From the NCBI GenBank assembly GCA_903970445.1, contig CAJCIP010000108.1, forward strand, positions 1 to 64,000: 64,000 nucleotides of DNA, written 5' to 3'. Shown here one piece after another: positions 45,011 through 54,077 of this stretch. The DNA is from Verrucomicrobia bacterium Tous-C9LFEB. Lineage in GTDB: Bacteria; Acidobacteriota; Terriglobia; Terriglobales; Acidobacteriaceae. The stretch's first letter is position 1, and every line of letters begins with the position of its first letter. The notes under the pieces are model-generated. The model was not told where the DNA came from and searched no databases. It saw only the letters and a list, made by a program, of their open reading frames with translations. The position numbers and the translations under genes were made by a program.

Positions 45011-46231
45011 ATGGATGAGCACGAGAAGGTGATTACGAGCGGCGATGCTGAGGCGGTGAAGCGCGAGAGTGTTCGGCGCACACGGCGGAGTTTTGTTGTG
45101 GGTGGTGTTGCAGCGGCGGCTGGCTACGGCATGTGGCGGATGGTGGAAGCAGGGCCGCTGATTGGGCGGCAGTCGCGCGTTTTGCGGCGGACGTTTCAGG
45201 CGGATGCTGCGATTGCGCGTGGGGTGTTTGGTGAGCGCGGGCTTGCGCCGGAATATCCGTTGAGCAAGGCGAAAGAGCTGCGGCTGAATGGCACGGTCGG
45301 CATGGACCAGACGCTGAAGCTGGATAGCTGGCGACTGCAGCTGGTGGGGAGCGAAGGTGATGCTGCTTCGCCGCGGTACGTGAAGGATGTGACCGCGTGG
45401 AATTACGAATACGCGGGCGACATGGAGGCTGATTCGCAGGCGGCGGATGTGAAGAGCGCTCCTGGAAACACGCTGGGCCGCAGTGACGACAACGCAAGTA
45501 GCAAGACGGGCGCGAAGGCCGGCGCGCCGAAGGAGCAGAGAAGCTCGCCCGGAGGAAAGGCTGGGCAGGCTGACAGCGGAAGCACGACGAAGCAGGAGCC
45601 GGGAGTTGGAGCTGGATCGGGTCAGCCTGCTGAGGATGGTGTGAGCGCTGGTGGAAATACTTCAGTGGCCGCGCAACATGGCGGGGTGGCGAAGTTGACG
45701 ATCGAGCAGCGCTTCCTGCTGATGGCTCGAGCCCAATCGAAGAAGAAGAACCAAGGCGATGGCGAGGCGGGACCGTCGGCGAGTTCGCTGGATATGGGGA
45801 CGCCGGGGCTGCTGCTCACGATGGATGACCTGATGAAGCTGCCGCAGGTGGAGCATGTGTTCGAGTTTCATTGCATTGAGGGGTGGAGCGTGATTACGCA
45901 GTGGGGTGGCGTGCGGCTGCGTGATTTGATCGAGGCGTATCCGCCGGCGAAGGTGAATGGGCGCGAGCCGCGATATGTCTACATGGAAACGCCGGACGGG
46001 GATTACTACGGTGGCTATGACATGAGTGCGGCGCGGCACCCGCAAAGCATGTTGGTGACGCACATGAGCGGCAAACCGCTGACGCAGGAGCATGGCGCTC
46101 CGCTGCGGCTGTTTATGCCAGTGAAGTACGGGTACAAGAACCTGAAGCGGATCGGGTTGATTGCTTACACGGACACGAAGCCCGATGATTACTGGACCAA
46201 GCTTGGGTATGACTGGTACGCCGGGCTTTGA
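45011..46231 (+). CDS. Tat-exported sulfite-oxidase-like molybdoenzyme with a low-complexity insert
   Basis: The product has 406 residues. A twin-arginine signal (VRRTRRSFVVGGVAAAAGYG) leads to a SUOX-fold molybdopterin domain. The molybdenum cysteine is Cys288 in FEFHCIEGWSV, and RHPQSMLVTHMSG and KYGYKNLKRIGLI follow. Between residues about 137 and 228, within the fold, is a serine/glycine/lysine/glutamine-rich stretch of low complexity, not usual for this family. With the cytochrome b gene upstream it looks like a YedYZ/MsrPQ-like periplasmic reductase or oxidase. The substrate is not known. Confidence 0.82.
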   Translation: MDEHEKVITSGDAEAVKRESVRRTRRSFVVGGVAAAAGYGMWRMVEAGPLIGRQSRVLRRTFQADAAIARGVFGERGLAPEYPLSKAKELRLNGTVGMDQTLKLDSWRLQLVGSEGDAASPRYVKDVTAWNYEYAGDMEADSQAADVKSAPGNTLGRSDDNASSKTGAKAGAPKEQRSSPGGKAGQADSGSTTKQEPGVGAGSGQPAEDGVSAGGNTSVAAQHGGVAKLTIEQRFLLMARAQSKKKNQGDGEAGPSASSLDMGTPGLLLTMDDLMKLPQVEHVFEFHCIEGWSVITQWGGVRLRDLIEAYPPAKVNGREPRYVYMETPDGDYYGGYDMSAARHPQSMLVTHMSGKPLTQEHGAPLRLFMPVKYGYKNLKRIGLIAYTDTKPDDYWTKLGYDWYAGL

Positions 46232-46296
46232 AGCTGCGGAAACGTGTAGCGAGTGGGTAAGTGTGGCGGGGAGCTGCCAGCTATGCTGAATCTGAC

Positions 46297-48105
46297 GTGA
46301 GCGAAGCCGAGCGGCACTACGAAGCAAGGAAGTCGGCGGCAGACGCCGAGTACGCCAGAGCGGCCGCGTGGGCCAGGCGCTACACGATGATTGCGCTGGC
46401 GCCTGTGATTGTGCTCGTCGCGACGTTCGTGCGGTTGGCTCAAACGAACAGATTGTGGCCTCTCCTGTTCGAGATGGCTGCGCTTGTTGCTTGCGCGGTG
46501 TTGTTGCTGCGCGAAAAGCGACGGAGCAATGTGGCTGCGCGTGTGTCGGCGCTGTATGAACGTGCGCTGGACCGTGTAACCGGGCGCAAGGTGCAGAGCG
46601 GACACAAGGGTGAAGAGTTTGTGGATGCGTCGCAGCATCTGTATGCGCGTGATCTGGATGTGGTTGGGGCGAACTCGTTGTTCGGCATGCTGGCGACGTC
46701 GCGAACCGCGCTCGGTCGAGGAAATCTGGCGCAATGGTTGCTGAACGCGCCGAGTAAAGAGGACGTCGAAGAACGGCAAGGTGCGGTTCGTGAGCTTGCC
46801 GGCTCATTTGATCTGCGGGAAAGGGCGTGGTTGCTGGGACGGTCGCAGTTTGAGGAGCTGCCTGCGGGTAGCTTTGAGCGATGGCTTGGCGCGGATGAGG
46901 CGAGGCTGCCCGCGTGGCTGCCGGCGGTGTTGTTGGTGCTCACGGTTGCGTGGGTTGCGGTGCTGGTGGCTGGTTTGCTGCTGCATGTTGGCGAAGGTGA
47001 TTTGTTTCGCAACGTGTTCGCGCTGCTCGCAGTGCAGGGTGCTGTTTGCCTGCGCTTTCGTGCGACGGTGCGGCGTGAGCTGGAGCTGACGGAGAAGCTG
47101 GCGGCACATGTGAGCATCTTGCGCGAGGGTCTACAGATGCTGCGCGAGCAGCCGAAGTTTGACGGCGCGTTTTTGTGTGCCTTGCAGGGGGCGGCAGCGA
47201 GCGATGGGATTTTGAAGCGGTTGGAGCGCTGGTTGGAGTTGGTGGAGCAGCGGTCCAAGGAATGGTTTTATCTCCCATCGTTGTTGCTGGGCATTGGAAC
47301 GCATGCCACTGGCGCGTTGCAGCGATGGAAGCGGAAGCATGCGGCGGAGATGCGGAGCGTGATCGCTGCGTGGAGCGCATTCGATGCGGTGCTCGCGGTG
47401 AGCGCGTATGCGGCGGAGCATCCGGAGAATGTGTTTCCTGTTGTGGAAGCGAGTGATGGGCAGGCAGCGATGTTCTTGGCGGAGGCGATGAGCCATCCTT
47501 TGCTGCTGCGTAGTGATGCTGTGGCGAACGATGTGGCGCTTGGGGATGGAACACAGTTCTTGCTCATTTCAGGGTCGAACATGGCGGGCAAATCGACGCT
47601 GCTGCGTGCGATCGGAGCGAGTGCGGTGTTGGCGTTCACGGGTGCTCCGGTGCCTGCACGCTCCTTGCGGATGAATACGCTGCATGTTGGCGCGTCGCTT
47701 GCCTTGAGTGATTCGCTGGCGGAGGGAAGATCGAAGTTTCTTGCCGAGGTGGAGAGGCTGCGCGGGATTGTGAGGCTTGCGGAGACGGGGCGCGGTGGAA
47801 CGCTGTTCCTGATTGATGAAATCTTGAGCGGAACGAATTCGTTGGACCGAAAGGCTGCTGCGGAGGCTGTTGTGCGTTCGCTCGTGGCCGCAGGCGCCGT
47901 GGGTGCGGTGTCTACGCATGACCTTACGCTGACGGCGCTTGCGGATGATGCGCGCATGCGCGGGCGCAATGTGCACATGGCAAGCCCGGATGCGGATGAC
48001 CCGTTGAGGTTTGATTACAAGCTGAAGGATGGTGTGAACCGGACGACGAATGCGTTGGCGATTGTGAGGATGTTGGGGCTGGCGGGAAATGCGATCGCAT
48101 CCTAA
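46297..48105 (+). CDS. Membrane-anchored MutS-like ATPase
   Basis: The 602-residue protein has two hydrophobic pairs (MIALAPVIVLVATFVRLA with PLLFEMAALVACAVLLL, and PAVLLVLTVAWVAVLVAGLL with LFRNVFALLAVQGAV), a helical lever region, and a MutS C-terminal ATPase. The ATPase has Walker A ISGSNMAGKSTLLRAIG, the Q-loop-like PVPARSLRMNTLHVGA, Walker B TLFLIDEILSGTNS and the STHDLTLT switch. It lacks the mismatch-recognition domain. I prefer the GTG at 46297; an in-frame GTG at 46261 adds twelve residues. Its function is unknown. Confidence 0.78.
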   Translation: MSEAERHYEARKSAADAEYARAAAWARRYTMIALAPVIVLVATFVRLAQTNRLWPLLFEMAALVACAVLLLREKRRSNVAARVSALYERALDRVTGRKVQSGHKGEEFVDASQHLYARDLDVVGANSLFGMLATSRTALGRGNLAQWLLNAPSKEDVEERQGAVRELAGSFDLRERAWLLGRSQFEELPAGSFERWLGADEARLPAWLPAVLLVLTVAWVAVLVAGLLLHVGEGDLFRNVFALLAVQGAVCLRFRATVRRELELTEKLAAHVSILREGLQMLREQPKFDGAFLCALQGAAASDGILKRLERWLELVEQRSKEWFYLPSLLLGIGTHATGALQRWKRKHAAEMRSVIAAWSAFDAVLAVSAYAAEHPENVFPVVEASDGQAAMFLAEAMSHPLLLRSDAVANDVALGDGTQFLLISGSNMAGKSTLLRAIGASAVLAFTGAPVPARSLRMNTLHVGASLALSDSLAEGRSKFLAEVERLRGIVRLAETGRGGTLFLIDEILSGTNSLDRKAAAEAVVRSLVAAGAVGAVSTHDLTLTALADDARMRGRNVHMASPDADDPLRFDYKLKDGVNRTTNALAIVRMLGLAGNAIAS

Positions 48106-48125
48106 GCGTCGCGAGGAGGGACGAT

Positions 48126-48569
48126 CTATTCCTCGTGAGCCGTTTGCCAGAACGAAAGCTGATATTGGCTAAAATCTTCCGGATCCTCGGGTATGAAGAA
48201 CTCCACAGTGCACGCACGTTCAGGAAAGTTCCATTTGAGCTTCGCTTCGTAGATTTCCTTGAGAACGTTCCCTAGCAAGACGAGTTTGTCGGCTGAAATA
48301 TCGGGGCACCCGCGATATGAAATTCCATCGAGATGCAGATAGTTCATCACCCATTCGACAGACCTTCGGCTGGCTCCGTTTTGTTCCTCGAATGTTCGAA
48401 GCGAGTCCTCTGAAAATCCTTCGCGCAGAATGTATTCCTCGAAGAGAACGAATTCAGGCCAAAAGACCGTGATATAGCCGACAGCGAGAAAGAACCTTCC
48501 TTCGCAGCCGACCCATGACTCCAGGTCGATTCCTTCACCCCTGTTCCACGCGCCAAGTTCGGCCTTCAG
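48126..48569 (-). CDS. Conserved hypothetical protein, coding frame extends past any standard start
   Basis: On the minus strand one frame without stops runs from 48589 to 48126. Its lower part starts with a GTG at 48350 (MNYLHLDGISYRGCPDISAD...). The upstream part reads, in the same frame, as credible protein (ESWVGCEGRFFLAVGYITVF, PEFVLFEEYILREGFSEDSL). The only plausible start is CTG 48569-48567 (LKAELGAWNRGEGIDLESWV), giving 147 residues. From memory, a family of hypothetical proteins has a similar start with Met there, but I cannot check. It follows the MutS-like gene, convergent by 20 bases. Confidence 0.55.
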   Translation of the reverse strand: MKAELGAWNRGEGIDLESWVGCEGRFFLAVGYITVFWPEFVLFEEYILREGFSEDSLRTFEEQNGASRRSVEWVMNYLHLDGISYRGCPDISADKLVLLGNVLKEIYEAKLKWNFPERACTVEFFIPEDPEDFSQYQLSFWQTAHEE

Positions 48570-48667
48570 GAATATTCGTCGTAGCCTGCCTTATCTTCAT
48601 GGCATTCCTTCTAGTGAAAGTAGCAATTCAGAAAACGAACGTCATTCCTGTACATGATACCGTCGCG

Positions 48668-48755
48668 ATGAGTCGCGCCTTCAGCGCTCTGCTCCTCCTG
48701 CGACGCGCACCCAGGCCTTCGGCCTGGGCTGAAATGAAGCGCGCCTATGGCGCTA
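48668..48755. repeat. Palindromic repeat, family A copy
   Basis: ATGAGTCGCGCC...AGCGCT, a spacer, CCCAGGCCTTCGGCCTGGG, CTGAA, then ATGAAGCGCGCC...GGCGCT. It lies between the 48126-48569 gene 5' side and the fabH 3' end. Confidence 0.75.
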
Positions 48756-48848
48756 GCGAGTTCGCTCATCCGAGGAGAGGGTACCGCCAGCGAAATGAGA
48801 ACAGGAGGGCGAATGCTGTCGAGGCGCAGGGAGAGTCGCGCGAAGTGC

Positions 48849-49865
48849 TTAGATTTCCCAGCGGAGAAGAGTTGCACCAACGGTGAAGCCTGCGCCTACG
48901 CTGGCGAGCAGGACGAGGTCGCCTTTTTTCAGGCGGCCGTCTTCGACAGCGGTGTTCATCGCCAGGGGGATGGTACCGGCGGTAGTGTTGCCGTAGCGGT
49001 CGATGTTGATGATGACTCGGTCTTCGGGCATTTTCAGGCGCTCGGCAGTGGACATGATGATGCGCTTGTTGGCCTGGTGCGGAATGAAGCAGTCGAGGTC
49101 TGTGCCCTTGATGCCGTTGCGTTCCAGAAGGGCTTCGGTGGCTTCGGCCATTTTGCGCACGGCGAACTTGTACACGGCCTGACCGTCCTGATGGACGTAA
49201 TGCTGGCGCTTGTCGACGGTTTCGTGGCTCGCGGGAAGAGCGCTGCCGCCCGCTGGCATGTACAGGCTTGCGGCTCCGGATCCATCGATCTCGTGCCAGA
49301 AATCGACGAGGCCTATCTCGCCCTCTTCGCATGGCTCGATCAGCACGGCGCCGGCACCGTCGCCGAAGAGGATGCAGGTGGAGCGGTCGGTGTAGTCGAT
49401 GATGGCGCTCATCACGTCGGCACCGATGACGAGAACCTTTTTGTGCGCGCCACTTTCCACGAGCTTTGCGCCGATTTGCAGTGAGTATGGGAAGGCCGAG
49501 CAGGCGGCGGATACATCGAAACCCCACGCGCCGGTCGCGCCGATCTTGTTTTGCACCAGGCAGGCCGTGGAAGGGAAGCTCATATCCGGTGTAACGGTGC
49601 CGACGATGATGGCTTCTACTTCGCTGGCTTCAATGCCGCGTTTGGCGAGGCAGATCTTTGCAGCTTCGGTCGCGATATCGCTGGTGGCCACGCCTTTCTC
49701 GACAATGTGGCGCTCACGGATGCCGGTGCGCTCTGTGATCCATTGGTCGTTGGTGTCGACCATTTTCTCGAGATCTGCATTGCTCAGCACGCGCGGCGGA
49801 ACATAGGTTCCGAGTGAAGAAATCTTGGCGCGAACGCTTTGCCTCGGCTTCAGGGTAAGGCTCAA
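48849..49865 (-). CDS. fabH: Beta-ketoacyl-ACP synthase III FabH
   Basis: Starts fatty-acid synthesis by condensing acetyl-CoA with malonyl-ACP. The active cysteine is Cys122 ([15 protein letters not shown]), and the histidine and asparagine of the triad lie in [11 protein letters not shown] and [14 protein letters not shown]. The ACP-binding arginine region follows the DVSAACS helix. 338 residues, full length. A repeat lies upstream of its promoter region. Confidence 0.95.
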   Translation of the reverse strand: MSLTLKPRQSVRAKISSLGTYVPPRVLSNADLEKMVDTNDQWITERTGIRERHIVEKGVATSDIATEAAKICLAKRGIEASEVEAIIVGTVTPDMSFPSTACLVQNKIGATGAWGFDVSAACSAFPYSLQIGAKLVESGAHKKVLVIGADVMSAIIDYTDRSTCILFGDGAGAVLIEPCEEGEIGLVDFWHEIDGSGAASLYMPAGGSALPASHETVDKRQHYVHQDGQAVYKFAVRKMAEATEALLERNGIKGTDLDCFIPHQANKRIIMSTAERLKMPEDRVIINIDRYGNTTAGTIPLAMNTAVEDGRLKKGDLVLLASVGAGFTVGATLLRWEI

Positions 49866-49928
49866 TGCAGGGTCCTCCGGAGATGTGCAACAGGAAGAAT
49901 CTTATAAGAGTGGCGAGCGCATGAGCGA

Positions 49929-50019
49929 CGAGTGGTTAGTAGAGGGCTCGCGCTTGCGATCGCGCTCGCGAATACAGGGGTCTCTCCACTTCGCGCTGCG
50001 CGCTTCGGTCGAGATGACA
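49929..50019. repeat. Interspersed repeat, GATGACA-ended family (family B)
   Basis: AGTGGTTAGTAGAGGGCTCGCG..., then CGAATACAGGGGTC, CGCGCTGCGCGC and GAGATGACA. The order is the same as at 44866-44987. It lies between fabH and the SRP RNA. Confidence 0.65.
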
Positions 50020-50069
50020 TCTTAAGTGGATGTTGCGATTGGACTTGTTCCTGATTTAGGGCAAGTAAT

Positions 50070-50167
50070 GTACCGGGTTACCCTACTGCGCCCGTGTCGG
50101 CCCGTTGCCGTTGCTTCCTTCCGGACCTGGCGGGGTTGGCGGGAACACGTCGCGTAGGACCCGGCAC
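50070..50167 (-). ncRNA. ffs: Small (4.5S-like) signal recognition particle RNA
   Basis: On the minus strand the RNA contains CCAGGTCCGGAAGGAAGCAA, which includes the GGAAGGAAGC apical loop and the internal loop bound by Ffh. The outer ends pair: GTGCCGGGT at the 5' end and ACCCGGTAC at the 3' end. Length about 98 bases, the short bacterial form without an Alu domain. The partner receptor ftsY is in this window; ffh is not seen. Confidence 0.93.
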
Positions 50168-50249
50168 ATGAGCAAGTTTAGCATCCGTTCGCCGCAGGCC
50201 GAAGGCGGGATGGTGACGTCACAGGTGGAAAGCTCTGGAGGGAGTCTGA

Positions 50250-50305
50250 GACGAGAATCCTCGCGGTCCTTAGACTGCGCGCTTCGCGCTCCGCTCAGGA
50301 TGACA
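50250..50305. repeat. Interspersed repeat, GATGACA-ended family (family B)
   Basis: TCGCGGTCCTTAGACTGCGC, an inverted part GCGCTTCGCGC, then CTCAGGATGACA. A partial copy between the SRP RNA and the DedA-like gene. Confidence 0.55.
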
Positions 50306-50323
50306 GCATCGGAGTCATGGAGC

Positions 50324-51025
50324 TTAGGAGGTTGGTGCTTCGGCGAGCTGTTTGTTGCCTACGAGCTTGCTCGCGATGTTCATCTGCTTCGAGACACGAT
50401 AAAGCTGCCATATTCCGATGGCCGTGAATATGACAATAACGCTCCACACAACGGTGAGAATGGTTGCGCCCCAGCGCTGTGAAAAGTGGCGCCAGATATG
50501 AATCACTTGTCTGCCGTAATGCACACCTAACCAGACGGCGATAGTGTGGCGCGCGCAGCGGCTGATAGTGAACGCCGTCATGAATTTGCGACGCGACATA
50601 TGGACCGCACCCGCTACGAGCACGAACGGCGACAGCGGCATGGGCGGCGGAAGAATGGCCGGAAGAGCGACGGCAAGAAGTGCATGTTCTTCCACCCATT
50701 TTGTGGCGCGGCTGAGCAATGCCGGTTTGATGTGCCTCTGCAGAAATGCCATGCCACCGGCCTGGCCGACGGCGTGCGAAAACAGGCCTCCTAACGCTGA
50801 GCCGAGAGTGGCGATGATGACGAGGAGGAAGACATTGGCGTGGCTGGCGGCGTAGACCACGAGCATGATGTCCGTGACGCCGGGTATCGGCAGGGGAACA
50901 AACGAGCTGTCAACGATGGAGACGAGGAACAGTCCGAGCAGGCCGAGATGAAAGAAGAATGCCATGAGCTTGTGCGCCGATGCAGCGGCGAGAAGGGCTC
51001 CGAGGGTGGAGTTCTGGAGGCTCAT
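50324..51025 (-). CDS. DedA-like VTT-domain membrane protein
   Basis: The 233-residue membrane protein has several helices, with LGLFLVSIVDSSFVPLPIPG, a glycine-rich IATLGSALGGLFSHAVG and ILPPPMPLSPFVLVAGA-type segments typical of the DedA/VTT (SNARE-associated) group. This group includes undecaprenyl-phosphate and phospholipid scramblases or flippases. Possible starts are 51025 (used) and 51082. A much longer frame to 51301 reads through a family A repeat and is rejected. Confidence 0.78.
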   Translation of the reverse strand: MSLQNSTLGALLAAASAHKLMAFFFHLGLLGLFLVSIVDSSFVPLPIPGVTDIMLVVYAASHANVFLLVIIATLGSALGGLFSHAVGQAGGMAFLQRHIKPALLSRATKWVEEHALLAVALPAILPPPMPLSPFVLVAGAVHMSRRKFMTAFTISRCARHTIAVWLGVHYGRQVIHIWRHFSQRWGATILTVVWSVIVIFTAIGIWQLYRVSKQMNIASKLVGNKQLAEAPTS

Positions 51026-51097
51026 GTTGCTTCGTAAGACGCGCGTGAAAGCCGATTTGATGCGAAGTGTTGGCGTTTTCATTTGGGCGCGGGGCGG

Positions 51098-51231
51098 ATG
51101 AGCCGCGCTTTCAGCGGTATCAGCGGTATCTTGCTTTGCACCCAGCGGCCTCCGTCCCAGCGGACAAGTGCGTCCGCCGGGGAAATCCAATCCGGCCTGG
51201 ACTGAAGTGAGTCGCGCTTTTGCGCTGCGAG
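51098..51231. repeat. Palindromic repeat, family A degenerate copy
   Basis: ATGAGCCGCGC...CAGCGG at the left and GTGAGTCGCGC...TGCGCT at the right, with a degenerate GC-rich centre. It lies upstream of the DedA-like gene. Confidence 0.55.
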
Positions 51232-51282
51232 TCAGTGATGTTCGCATGTTGCTCGAACGGGCGACGATGTTGGCTCGGAGGC

Positions 51283-51339
51283 GAATGCGAAAGTCTTTCA
51301 ACTGCGCTGAGCTGCGCTCACCTTCGGTCGCGATGACAG
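51283..51339. repeat. Interspersed repeat, GATGACA-ended family (family B)
   Basis: AAAGTCTTTCAACTGCGCTG, then GCGCTCACCTTCGGTCGCGATGACA. A partial copy. A shorter piece at 51370-51412 also ends GGATGACA. Nothing else is seen in the 51083-51480 gap. Confidence 0.5.
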
Positions 51340-51480
51340 CGCGTTGAGGGAAGTGGTGTGGCTTGGGTCAAGCGAGAGAAGCAGATCCTCCCGCTTCGCG
51401 GAAGGATGACAAGCAAGGAGAAGGTTGACCAAGAACGGGAGGTGGCGCGACCGCGAACGAGTACCTCGCTGACTTGCGAT

Positions 51481-52350
51481 TCAAGCTAGAAAGTTCAATT
51501 GAGGAAGTCGAGGAAGGGCGCCGATGTCGGCGGCGAGCTCGCGGAAACGGAGGATGGCTGCGATGCAATCTGCGTCGAGCGTGTAGTAGATGTTGCGCGT
51601 GAGGTAGGCGCGGATTGTGGAGGGTGGTACCTCCAGACGAAGCGTCCATTCGGTCACGAGATCGGCGATGTGAGCGAGGCCGTGGTCGCGGCTGGCGGTG
51701 AGATCGGTGATGAGGCGGTTGGCTGTTACATCGGAATCGATAAGAGATTGTGGACGCACAGCCCAGACCGCAGCGACCCACGGGAGCCCAGTGTGCTCGC
51801 GCCAGAGTGTCGCGAGATCGAGCCAAAGTAAGGGCTCGGCGACGAGTGCGTCAATTTGTTCGCGATGTTCGCGCGCGAGCAATGCCGGGTCACCGATGAG
51901 CAGCGCGGCGTCGGCTTGCGCAAGCATGGCGATGGGGTCGGCGGGGTGCTCGGTGAAGTGCGGATCTGTGCCATGAAAGTGCTGGAAGAGGATGTGAGCG
52001 TAGGCGACGGAGCTGCGTGATGCGGTATCGGCTGCAATGGTGCGGACGTGCTTGAGAGCGTCGTGGACGCTGCTCTGTGATGGATTCTTGACCAGCACAA
52101 GAATGCTGCGGACTTCTTGCAGTGACGCGATGACGCAGCCAGGAACGATGGCGAGATCGGGTGTGAGGGAAGCCACGGGGATGAGGCCGAGATCGGATGC
52201 GCCAGAGAGAAGCTCGGTGGCGCACTGCGATGGCTGCATGTAGCGAAGCGAGTAGCGAGTCGCGAGTTCGGCGCAGCGTGGCTCGTGTTCGAAGTCCCAC
52301 ATGAGCGGCGCGGGGTTGAGAAAGCGGATGGCGGCGACGGCGAGTGGCAC
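51481..52350 (-). CDS. mqnA: Chorismate dehydratase MqnA, futalosine menaquinone pathway
   Basis: Makes 3-enolpyruvyl-benzoate from chorismate, the first step of the futalosine route to menaquinone. The product begins AVAAIRFLNPAPLMWDFEH and has the periplasmic-binding-protein-like fold with SGASDLGLIPVASL and IGDPALLAREH. 289 residues, typical. The other mqn genes are not here. The gene is divergent from dprA. Confidence 0.88.
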   Translation of the reverse strand: MPLAVAAIRFLNPAPLMWDFEHEPRCAELATRYSLRYMQPSQCATELLSGASDLGLIPVASLTPDLAIVPGCVIASLQEVRSILVLVKNPSQSSVHDALKHVRTIAADTASRSSVAYAHILFQHFHGTDPHFTEHPADPIAMLAQADAALLIGDPALLAREHREQIDALVAEPLLWLDLATLWREHTGLPWVAAVWAVRPQSLIDSDVTANRLITDLTASRDHGLAHIADLVTEWTLRLEVPPSTIRAYLTRNIYYTLDADCIAAILRFRELAADIGALPRLPQLNFLA

Positions 52351-52445
52351 GGCTTAAGGGTACAGGGACGAGCGAGTGAACAGTGAATAGTGAACAAGGC
52401 TGTCCGCAGTGTGCGGTAAGATTCGGAGCGTTGAGGTGAGGGCGG

Positions 52446-53627
52446 TTGGTGGAAGAAGAACAGAAGCAAGAGGCGCGGCTCGGATGGTTGGCACTGGCGT
52501 TGACGCCGCGCATGGGGCCGACGCGTTGTGCGCGGGCGGTGATGAGGCTGGGCGGGGCGGAGCGGGTGTTTTCTGCTTCGCTGACGGAGTTGGAAGGCGT
52601 GGGCATGCCGGCAGAGGCTGCGCAGTTCTGCTTTGATGGCCGCGCGCGGAAGGCTGCTGTCGAAGAAGCTGAACGGGCTGCGAGCAGCGGAGCGATTTTT
52701 CTGACTCCGGAAGATGGGCAGTACCCGCAGCGGCTCTTGCAGATTTACGATCCTCCGCCTGTGCTTTGGGTGCGTGGTGATGCGGGCTTGTTGAACCGGC
52801 CTGCGCTTGCGGTAGTGGGAACGCGGCATCCGACACCGTATGGGACGGGCATGGCAGAGATGCTGAGCCGCGATCTGGCGCGACGAGGGTTGGTGATTGC
52901 GAGCGGCATGGCGCGTGGTGTGGATACATATGCGCATCGCGGAGCGCTCGAAGTTGGTGGCAAGACCGTTGCGGTCTGGGGCACCGGCATCGACGTGATC
53001 TATCCGAAGGAGAACAAGAAGCTGGCGGAACAGATTGTCGCGCAGGGTGGGGCGATCGTCAGCGAATTTCCGCTCGGAACGTTTCCCGCGCCGCAGAACT
53101 TTCCGATTCGCAATCGCACGCTGAGCGGCATGAGCATCGGCGTGCTGGTGGTGGAAGCGGCGGAGTATTCGGGCACGCGCATCACGGCGCGGTGTGCGAT
53201 CGAGCAGTCGCGTGATGTGTATGCCGTGCCAGGAAATGCGACAAATAAGAATTCTTGGGGGCCGAACACGCTGATCAAGCAGGGCGCGAAGCTGACCGCG
53301 ACTTGGGAAGACGTTTGGGAAGATTTGCCCTCGCAGGTGAAGCTCGAATTGGAGCAGGCAGCGGAAGGGCAGATCAGCGGGCGTGAATCCTCTGGCGGAA
53401 GCAGCGCATCTCTATTCACCGAGTCGAGTTCGCTGCCGCCGATGGGTGAGAACGAACGGCAGGTGTTGATTTTTCTCCGGCAGGATGAGGCCACGCAGCT
53501 CGACGAGTTAATTGAGCGGCTGGATGGCAAGATGGTTTCCGGTGAAATCTTTACGGCGCTGTTCGAGCTCGAGCTTGCGGGCCGTGTGAAGCAGATGCCC
53601 GGCAAGAATTACGTCCGATGTTTCTAA
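52446..53627 (+). CDS. dprA: DNA processing protein DprA
   Basis: Loads RecA on incoming single strands in natural transformation. The Rossmann domain includes LAVVGTRHPTPYGTGMAEML, GLVIASGMARGVDTYAHRGA and the phosphate loop VWGTGIDVIYP. It is followed by FPIRNRTLSGMSIGVLVVEA and a C-terminal winged-helix-like domain. I keep the start TTG at 52446 (GTG at 52449 is an alternative), with GAGGTGAGGG upstream. 393 residues. Confidence 0.93.
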   Translation: MVEEEQKQEARLGWLALALTPRMGPTRCARAVMRLGGAERVFSASLTELEGVGMPAEAAQFCFDGRARKAAVEEAERAASSGAIFLTPEDGQYPQRLLQIYDPPPVLWVRGDAGLLNRPALAVVGTRHPTPYGTGMAEMLSRDLARRGLVIASGMARGVDTYAHRGALEVGGKTVAVWGTGIDVIYPKENKKLAEQIVAQGGAIVSEFPLGTFPAPQNFPIRNRTLSGMSIGVLVVEAAEYSGTRITARCAIEQSRDVYAVPGNATNKNSWGPNTLIKQGAKLTATWEDVWEDLPSQVKLELEQAAEGQISGRESSGGSSASLFTESSSLPPMGENERQVLIFLRQDEATQLDELIERLDGKMVSGEIFTALFELELAGRVKQMPGKNYVRCF

Positions 53628-53893
53628 GGAACGCAGTCCGTCACTGGAAGCTCTTACGTTCATTGAGGCGCGAAGAAGGTTTTGACTTCCGCTATGGACA
53701 CAGGACCGTCACGTATCGGGGCAAAGAAGGCTGCTTCAGTTTCGGCTTCGAAGATGGTTATCTCTTCACGAAATCTGCATTCCCTCGGAACGAGTGGGAG
53801 CAGCTGAATGAAAGCGATAAAGAGAGCATCCTCGGTAGACTTTTTGAAGCGCTGCATCGTGACGGTCATTCAGCTCGAGAGTTTCTCCCGTAA
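53618..53893 (+). CDS. Hypothetical protein overlapping the dprA end
   Basis: The 91-residue product (RREEGFDFRYGHRTVTYRGK, then SFGFEDGYLFTKSAFPRNEW) is soluble and of normal amino-acid composition. It overlaps the dprA stop by 10 bases, which suggests translational coupling. No family recognised. Function unknown. Confidence 0.6.
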   Translation: MFLRNAVRHWKLLRSLRREEGFDFRYGHRTVTYRGKEGCFSFGFEDGYLFTKSAFPRNEWEQLNESDKESILGRLFEALHRDGHSAREFLP

Positions 53894-54077
53894 TCGGTGT
53901 TGTATGTGCAACTTAGCATCGGTCACTCAACAGATTCATCGTGCTTCCGTCTACCTCATAGACGGCAGTACCTGCGAGATATCAGTTTGACGAGGCCTTG
54001 GCAAAGCATGTTAGGGTGCAATGGAATTGGGATGTGCGGCGGCCTTTTCGCCGCCTGTCTCTGATTGGAAGTGCAGT

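Noticed and set aside
45662-46807. 381-codon frame opposite the molybdoenzyme and MutS-like genes
   Set aside because: Composition is dominated by arginine, histidine, proline and serine, as expected of antisense frames; both plus-strand genes have clear motifs.
50324-51301. Long start of the DedA-like protein from 51301
   Set aside because: The first 73-92 residues are the translation of a family A repeat and have no resemblance to the family.
51726-52937. 403-codon frame overlapping mqnA and dprA
   Set aside because: Overlaps two recognised genes and has antisense-like composition.
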